Assembly (NCBI GenBank): GCA_013003285.1
Contig: JABDJY010000206.1
Span: 1 to 10,229, forward strand
Reading direction: 5' to 3'
DNA length: 10,229 nucleotides
From: Alphaproteobacteria bacterium
GTDB taxonomy: Bacteria; Pseudomonadota; Alphaproteobacteria; UBA6615
The notes under the pieces were generated by a model, which did no database searches, was not told the DNA's origin, and was given only the letters and a program-made list of their open reading frames with translations. This document shows positions 6,845 to 10,229 of the stretch, one piece after another. A program made the position numbers and the translations under genes. The stretch's first letter is position 1. Every line of letters begins with the position of its first letter.

Positions 6845-6940
6845 AGAAGACGACCGTCAAAACTTCTTATCTAATTTCACGAAGCACTGTGGCGATTCAA
6901 GGGCACACCGACTCATCTAACCCTGCGAACAAAACTCAAA
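6845..6940. other. Divergent intergenic region between the two small accessory genes
   Basis: These 96 nt must carry the start signals of both small genes. TATCTAAT-like and CATCTAAC-like tracts could serve as -10 elements, but I find no -35 partner with convincing spacing on either strand and no strong ribosome binding site. Shared control is possible but not shown. Confidence 0.3.
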
Positions 6941-7303
6941 ATGATCCTTTTCCGCCCCATCGGACCAAAAGAACTCAAACTTGTCGAGGAAAGCGGGTGG
7001 CGAGCCTGGCCGCCCAGGCTTCCCGACCAACCGATTTTTTATCCGGTTCTTACGTTTGAGTATGCCGAGAAAATTGCGCGGGACTGGAACTCCACACGTC
7101 CGTCGCCGGATAATTTCGGCTACGTGACTCGCTTCGAAATAAATCAGGCGACTGCCGCGAAATATCCGGTTCAAGACGCGGGCGGGCAGCAACATCAGGA
7201 GCTATGGGTGCCGGCCGAGGAGTTGGACAGCTTTAACCAGGGAATAGTGGGGTCGATCACTGTCGTAGCGACCTATAAAGACGGCGCGAGGTGCCCGGAT
7301 TAG
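6941..7303 (+). CDS. Small protein resembling the 'ADP-ribosylation/crystallin J1' family
   Basis: The 120-residue protein has the family's opening LFRPIGPKELKLVEESGWRAWPPRLP, then QPIFYPVLTFEYAEKIARDWN (30-50), GYVTRFEI (60-67) and ELWVPAEELDSFNQGIVGSITVVA (87-110). Database entries of this type carry the label 'ADP-ribosylation/crystallin J1', but the protein is far too short for an ADP-ribosylglycohydrolase and shows no metal-binding Asp motifs of that enzyme, so the name should not be read as a function; its role is unknown. No signal peptide or membrane segment is visible, so it is probably cytosolic. ATG 6941 matches the expected family N-terminus. The last residues (GARCPD) and the TAG look unlike the family, and the TAG aligns with a GAG codon of the GNAT gene, so the stop may have come from the adjoining GNAT debris. 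The family match is from memory. Confidence 0.72.
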   Translation: MILFRPIGPKELKLVEESGWRAWPPRLPDQPIFYPVLTFEYAEKIARDWNSTRPSPDNFGYVTRFEINQATAAKYPVQDAGGQQHQELWVPAEELDSFNQGIVGSITVVATYKDGARCPD

Positions 7304-7309
7304 GGCGTT

Positions 7310-7457
7310 GGGTTTACCAGTTGCGGCCCGGCCCGCCGCGATATGCTGCCGCGCCGCACGCCCTATGACGGCGAAGTTTATACGCTCTATGTGGCGCTCG
7401 ACAATCAGGGCCATGGCAAGCGGCTGCTCGAAACCTGCTTCGGCGCCCTGCGCGACC
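7310..7457 (+). pseudogene. Truncated second copy of the GNAT acetyltransferase (middle fragment)
   Basis: This fragment corresponds to residues 76 to about 126 of the intact GNAT protein at 5816-6355. Its frame reads GFTSCGPARRDMLPRRTPYD and onward to ETCFGALRD, then runs into unrelated codons and a TAA at 7478-7480. Both ends of the domain are missing. A 6-nt loss in the CAGGGC repeat removes two residues of the acetyl-CoA loop (QGQGHG becomes QGHG). Of ten substitutions, six are silent third-base changes, so the copies probably diverged while this one was still a working paralogue, rather than arising from a recent duplication. Weak similarity may reach back to 7301. The fragment is in frame with the upstream small gene, separated only by its TAG. 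Confidence 0.88.
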
Positions 7458-7476
7458 GGAGGTTAACCCGAACAGA

Positions 7477-9219
7477 TTAATCGGACAGGCCGGCCTTTTT
7501 CAGGCCAGTAAGCAGCCGTTCTAGGTCCGTTGCCCGTTTGTAGGCGAAAACCGTCTCGACCCATTCCTTCGACACATCGGGGTGCAGCCGGCGCACTTCG
7601 GCCATGGCGGCACCCGCGGCGGCTTCATCGCCCATATGGCCATAGCAGGCGGCGAGATAGAGATGCGCCGGCATCGCTTCGGGATTGCGGGCGGCACTCC
7701 GCGTCAGGGCTTCGATAGAATCTTCATAACGCTCCATCATCAGATAGGCCTGGCCCACATAGAGGATGTAATAAAAGGGATAGAAGGGATTGAGGCGTAT
7801 GGATTTTTTGATCAGCGGGGCGACCTTTTCCGGCTCGCCGGCGAAATGCAGTAGACCCGCCAGGTTGGCGTACGCGTCCGCATTGCTGGGCTCGACCTCT
7901 ATCCATTTCTCGATAGCGGCGATGGCCTCGCCAAACTGCCGCTTGAAAAGGTGTATATTGCCGAGTGCCTCATATACCAGCGGCAGCGACGGATCGAGCT
8001 CTTTTGCTCTTAGCGCCAGTTCGAAGGCCCGGTCCAGGGCGTCTGGCGACCCTTGAAACCATTCATGTCTGGTGACCTCGGCCAGTCCGGCATAGGCAGC
8101 GGCATAATTTGGATCGAGTTCGATTGCCTTCTCGTATAATTGGCGAGCTTGGAGGTTGCCGTCCTTCGTGAACAGCCGGTACTGCTCGCGCCCGCGCAGA
8201 ACATAGTCATAGGCTTCGGGTATCTCGGTTTCCACGCGCGCCAATCGGTTATCCGCGCCATCGACGAGGTTGACCTCGAGCGCGCGGACAATCTTCGCCG
8301 TAACGTCATCCTGTACGGCGAATATATCGGCCAAATCGCGGTCGTAGCGTTCGGCCCAGACATGCCCGCCCGATTGACCGTCGACAAGCTGCGCGGTCAC
8401 CCGCACCCGCGTGCCGGCCTTACGCACGCTGCCTTCCAGAATGTAGCGCACGCCCAAATCGCGGCAGACATCTTGCGCCTTGGTGGCCATTCCCTTGTAG
8501 GTGAAGGTGGAATTGCGCGAGATCACCATCAGCCCGGAGATTTTCGAGATTTCCGTAATGATGTCCTCGGTAATGCCGTCGGCGAAATATTCCTGCTCCT
8601 GATCGCCGCTCCTATTGTCGAACGGTAAAACGGCGATCGAAGGTTCGTCGGGCGGGACCAGCAGTGCCGGTGCGGCAGAGAGGGTGGGTGTTTCGCCAGG
8701 GCTCCAGCGCCAGACCGAAATGGGGCGCGGGATGGTTTTCACTTCGTGCGCGCCGCCGTCATGCCAGGTAACGTCCAATCGGTCACGCACCTGGCGATGG
8801 GCGTCATCGGATATGGCAATGCCATCCGGGTCGGCCAGGGTTTCGATCCGGGCGGCGATATTGACGCCGTCGCCGAATATATCGCTACCTTCGAAGATGA
8901 CATCGCCGAGATGCACGCCGACGCGGAAGCGCAACGCGGCATTGTCCGGCGTGGCGGCATTGCGTTCGAACATGCCACGTTGAATCTCAAGCGCGCATTT
9001 GACCGCATCGACCACGGACGGAAATTCCAGAAACAGTCCGTCGCCCATTGTCTTGACGATGCGCCCGCCATGTTGGGCAATCAGCGGATCGAGCAATTCG
9101 GCGCGATGGGCGCGCAGCGCCGCCAGCGTACCGGTCTCGTCGGCACTCATGAGGCGCGAATAGCCAACCACATCGGCGAACACGATTGCCGCCAGTCTAC
9201 GCTGCGTGTCTTCCGTCAT
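7477..9219 (-). CDS. Class III adenylate cyclase fused to TolB-like and TPR domains
   Basis: The 580-residue protein starts with a class III nucleotide cyclase domain (about 7-170). Metal aspartates D16 (FADVVGYSRLM) and D60 (KTMGDGL), substrate-specifying K56 and D113, and transition-state residues N120 and R124 (VNIAAR) are all in place, so it should make cAMP from ATP. A proline-rich linker (about 173-192) leads to a TolB N-terminal-like domain (about 193-325: PSIAVLPFDNRSGD, YFADGITEDIITEIS, YILEGSVRKAG). Tetratricopeptide repeats follow to about residue 565, for instance AYAGLAEVTRHEW, VYEALGNIHLFKRQFGEAI and AYANLAGLLHFAGEPEK. No signal peptide or membrane helix is visible, so it is likely cytosolic, with the C-terminal part sensing or scaffolding partners. 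This architecture is frequent in rhizobial and rhodospirillal genomes, where ligands are mostly unknown. The start ATG (9217-9219) lies just before the family's RRLAAIVFADVVGYS motif. It lies 71 nt downstream of the monooxygenase gene. Confidence 0.92.
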   Translation of the reverse strand: MTEDTQRRLAAIVFADVVGYSRLMSADETGTLAALRAHRAELLDPLIAQHGGRIVKTMGDGLFLEFPSVVDAVKCALEIQRGMFERNAATPDNAALRFRVGVHLGDVIFEGSDIFGDGVNIAARIETLADPDGIAISDDAHRQVRDRLDVTWHDGGAHEVKTIPRPISVWRWSPGETPTLSAAPALLVPPDEPSIAVLPFDNRSGDQEQEYFADGITEDIITEISKISGLMVISRNSTFTYKGMATKAQDVCRDLGVRYILEGSVRKAGTRVRVTAQLVDGQSGGHVWAERYDRDLADIFAVQDDVTAKIVRALEVNLVDGADNRLARVETEIPEAYDYVLRGREQYRLFTKDGNLQARQLYEKAIELDPNYAAAYAGLAEVTRHEWFQGSPDALDRAFELALRAKELDPSLPLVYEALGNIHLFKRQFGEAIAAIEKWIEVEPSNADAYANLAGLLHFAGEPEKVAPLIKKSIRLNPFYPFYYILYVGQAYLMMERYEDSIEALTRSAARNPEAMPAHLYLAACYGHMGDEAAAGAAMAEVRRLHPDVSKEWVETVFAYKRATDLERLLTGLKKAGLSD

Positions 9220-9290
9220 GGCGAGAGATTAGCGGGGGACGACTTGGGAAGCTATGCGAGTAGCTAGTGAATCTTAGCCCAGCGAACCGC

Positions 9291-10229
9291 TCATTGATCC
9301 GCCTCTCGCGCCAACGGAATCAGCCCCTCTTCGCAGGCTTTGATCTGCAAGCCGAGATATTTCGAGTAGATGCGGCATTGGGCGAAGCTGCCGGCGATGA
9401 ACCACAGGCCGGGCTGGCCGGTGCGCATCCACATATTGCGCAGCTCCTGGTCGCCGTCGCCGAAGCCCCAGATCGGCCCGGCGCGGTCGGCGATAGCCTC
9501 GCCGAACAGGCGGCGCACCAGATAGTCCTGGCCCTTGAAGCCGGTGGCCAGGACGATCAGATCGGCGGGGTGGGTGGTGCCGTTCTGCAGGCGCACGCCA
9601 TCGGCGACGAACCGGTCGATATCGGCGAATTGCACCAGCCCGATCTCGCCGCTGGCAACCAAGTCCGAACAGCCCACATTGAAATAATAGCCGCCGCCGC
9701 GCTCAAGATATTTGAACTGCCAGCCCGTATCGTCCCGGCCGTAATCCAGCTTGAAGCCCACCTCCGTCAGCCGGTCCAGAAGCTCCTTATCGAGCTCCCG
9801 CGATTGGGCGGTGATCATCTGGTGGGTCTTGCGCACCAGCGGCAGCGGCATGGAGGCGGCGATGAGGTCGCAGTCGCGCAGATCCGGCCCCTCGTCATAC
9901 AGGGCGTAGGGCAGTTGCGCGCTGGGCTCGACGCTGACGATCAGGGTCGGGTTGCGCTGGATCATGGTGACATGCGCGCCGTTGGCGTGCAGGTCCTGCG
10001 CGATATCATGGCCGCTATTGCCGGTGCCCAGTACGATCACCTTGCGGCCGGCCCATTCTTCGCCGCTGCCATAGGCGCTCGAATGCAGGACCGTACCGTC
10101 ATAATCGGGTAGACTGGGGATGTCGGGGAGATTGGGAATACCGCTGACCCCGGTCGCCATGACGATGTGGCGCGGCTGCATCCGGCGGGTGGCGCCGTCC
10201 GCCAGCTTGAGCTCGACCGACCAACGGGC
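9291..10229 (-). CDS. Flavin-containing monooxygenase, NAD(P)-binding oxidoreductase (partial, N-terminus outside window)
   Basis: The frame stays open to the right edge, giving 312 residues. The first in-window Met (10179-10181) is not the start, because the preceding codons read LKLADGATRR, which fits a monooxygenase strand before RHIVMATGVSG. Class B flavin monooxygenases use FAD and NADPH to add one oxygen to N, S or carbonyl groups. The FAD-binding GxGxxG is beyond the edge. The NADPH Rossmann loop VIVLGTGNSGHDIAQDL is present (GTGNSG at 10011-10028), as are the LHSSAY piece resembling the family fingerprint and the late ATGF motif (9537-9548). The tail (MRTGQPGLWFIAGSFAQCRIYSK, quoted only as motif MWMRTGQPGLWF and GSFAQCRIYSK) is typical of bacterial YUCCA-like FMOs. 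The substrate is unknown. The cyclase follows 71 nt after its TGA and may be co-transcribed. Confidence 0.9.
   Translation of the reverse strand, partial: ARWSVELKLADGATRRMQPRHIVMATGVSGIPNLPDIPSLPDYDGTVLHSSAYGSGEEWAGRKVIVLGTGNSGHDIAQDLHANGAHVTMIQRNPTLIVSVEPSAQLPYALYDEGPDLRDCDLIAASMPLPLVRKTHQMITAQSRELDKELLDRLTEVGFKLDYGRDDTGWQFKYLERGGGYYFNVGCSDLVASGEIGLVQFADIDRFVADGVRLQNGTTHPADLIVLATGFKGQDYLVRRLFGEAIADRAGPIWGFGDGDQELRNMWMRTGQPGLWFIAGSFAQCRIYSKYLGLQIKACEEGLIPLAREADQ

Noticed and set aside
9250..9265. AGCTA-6-TAGCT inverted repeat upstream of the cyclase gene as an operator
   Set aside because: Five-base arms are expected by chance and no promoter elements sit with it.
9267..10112. Long plus-strand open frame opposite the monooxygenase
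   Set aside because: It is antisense to a clear FMO with NADPH-binding and ATGF motifs; the translated product is a His/Ala/Gly-rich shadow without domains.
1..10229. CRISPR array, rRNA, replication origin or prophage
   Set aside because: I saw no regularly spaced repeats, no rRNA-like segment, no iteron cluster and no phage structural genes.

Overview
The window looks like a piece of a GC-rich alphaproteobacterial chromosome, perhaps Rhodospirillales-like. This is inferred from the GC-rich third positions, the short single-module Ppx/GppA, the gene order ppx/gppA - rlmE - guaB - rsmB, and the cytosolic cyclase-TolB-TPR protein. The genus cannot be fixed from sequence reading alone.

Left edge (1-1147): a mobile-element graveyard beside a tRNA. 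The N-terminal part of an IS3-family transposase (OrfB) enters from the left and is joined in frame to the C-terminal tail of a large serine recombinase. Neither part keeps a catalytic domain. A tRNA-Gln(CUG) gene follows on the minus strand with its CCA encoded. Upstream of it a 13-bp tandem duplication doubles a TTGACG -35-like box.

Core block (1148-6355, all plus strand): an exopolyphosphatase/pppGpp phosphatase, the 23S rRNA 2'-O-methyltransferase RlmE, IMP dehydrogenase GuaB, the 16S rRNA m5C methyltransferase RsmB, and a GNAT acetyltransferase. Gaps are 6 nt (ppx-rlmE), 24 nt (guaB-rsmB) and 2 nt (rsmB-GNAT), suggesting two transcription units. guaB has its own visible sigma70-type promoter and Shine-Dalgarno sequence. 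The block joins guanine nucleotide supply and turnover with rRNA modification.

Accessory insert (about 6356-7480): an AT-richer patch holding two small divergent genes. One, on the minus strand, encodes a membrane-anchored protein of unknown function. The other, on the plus strand, resembles the small family usually labelled 'ADP-ribosylation/crystallin J1'. The patch ends in a second, broken copy of the middle of the GNAT gene. The two GNAT segments form about 150-bp direct repeats bracketing the patch. The second copy has lost two residues of the acetyl-CoA loop and starts at, or just after, the stop codon of the small plus-strand gene.

Right part (7477-10229, minus strand): a class III adenylate cyclase fused to a TolB-like domain and TPRs, with all expected cyclase residues visible, then a flavin-dependent monooxygenase whose N-terminus lies beyond the right edge.

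Most of the window is ordinary. The parts worth a second look are the GNAT-repeat-bracketed insert, the chimeric IS3/recombinase ORF and the duplicated -35 box of the tRNA promoter. I do not see a convincing complete new multi-gene system.
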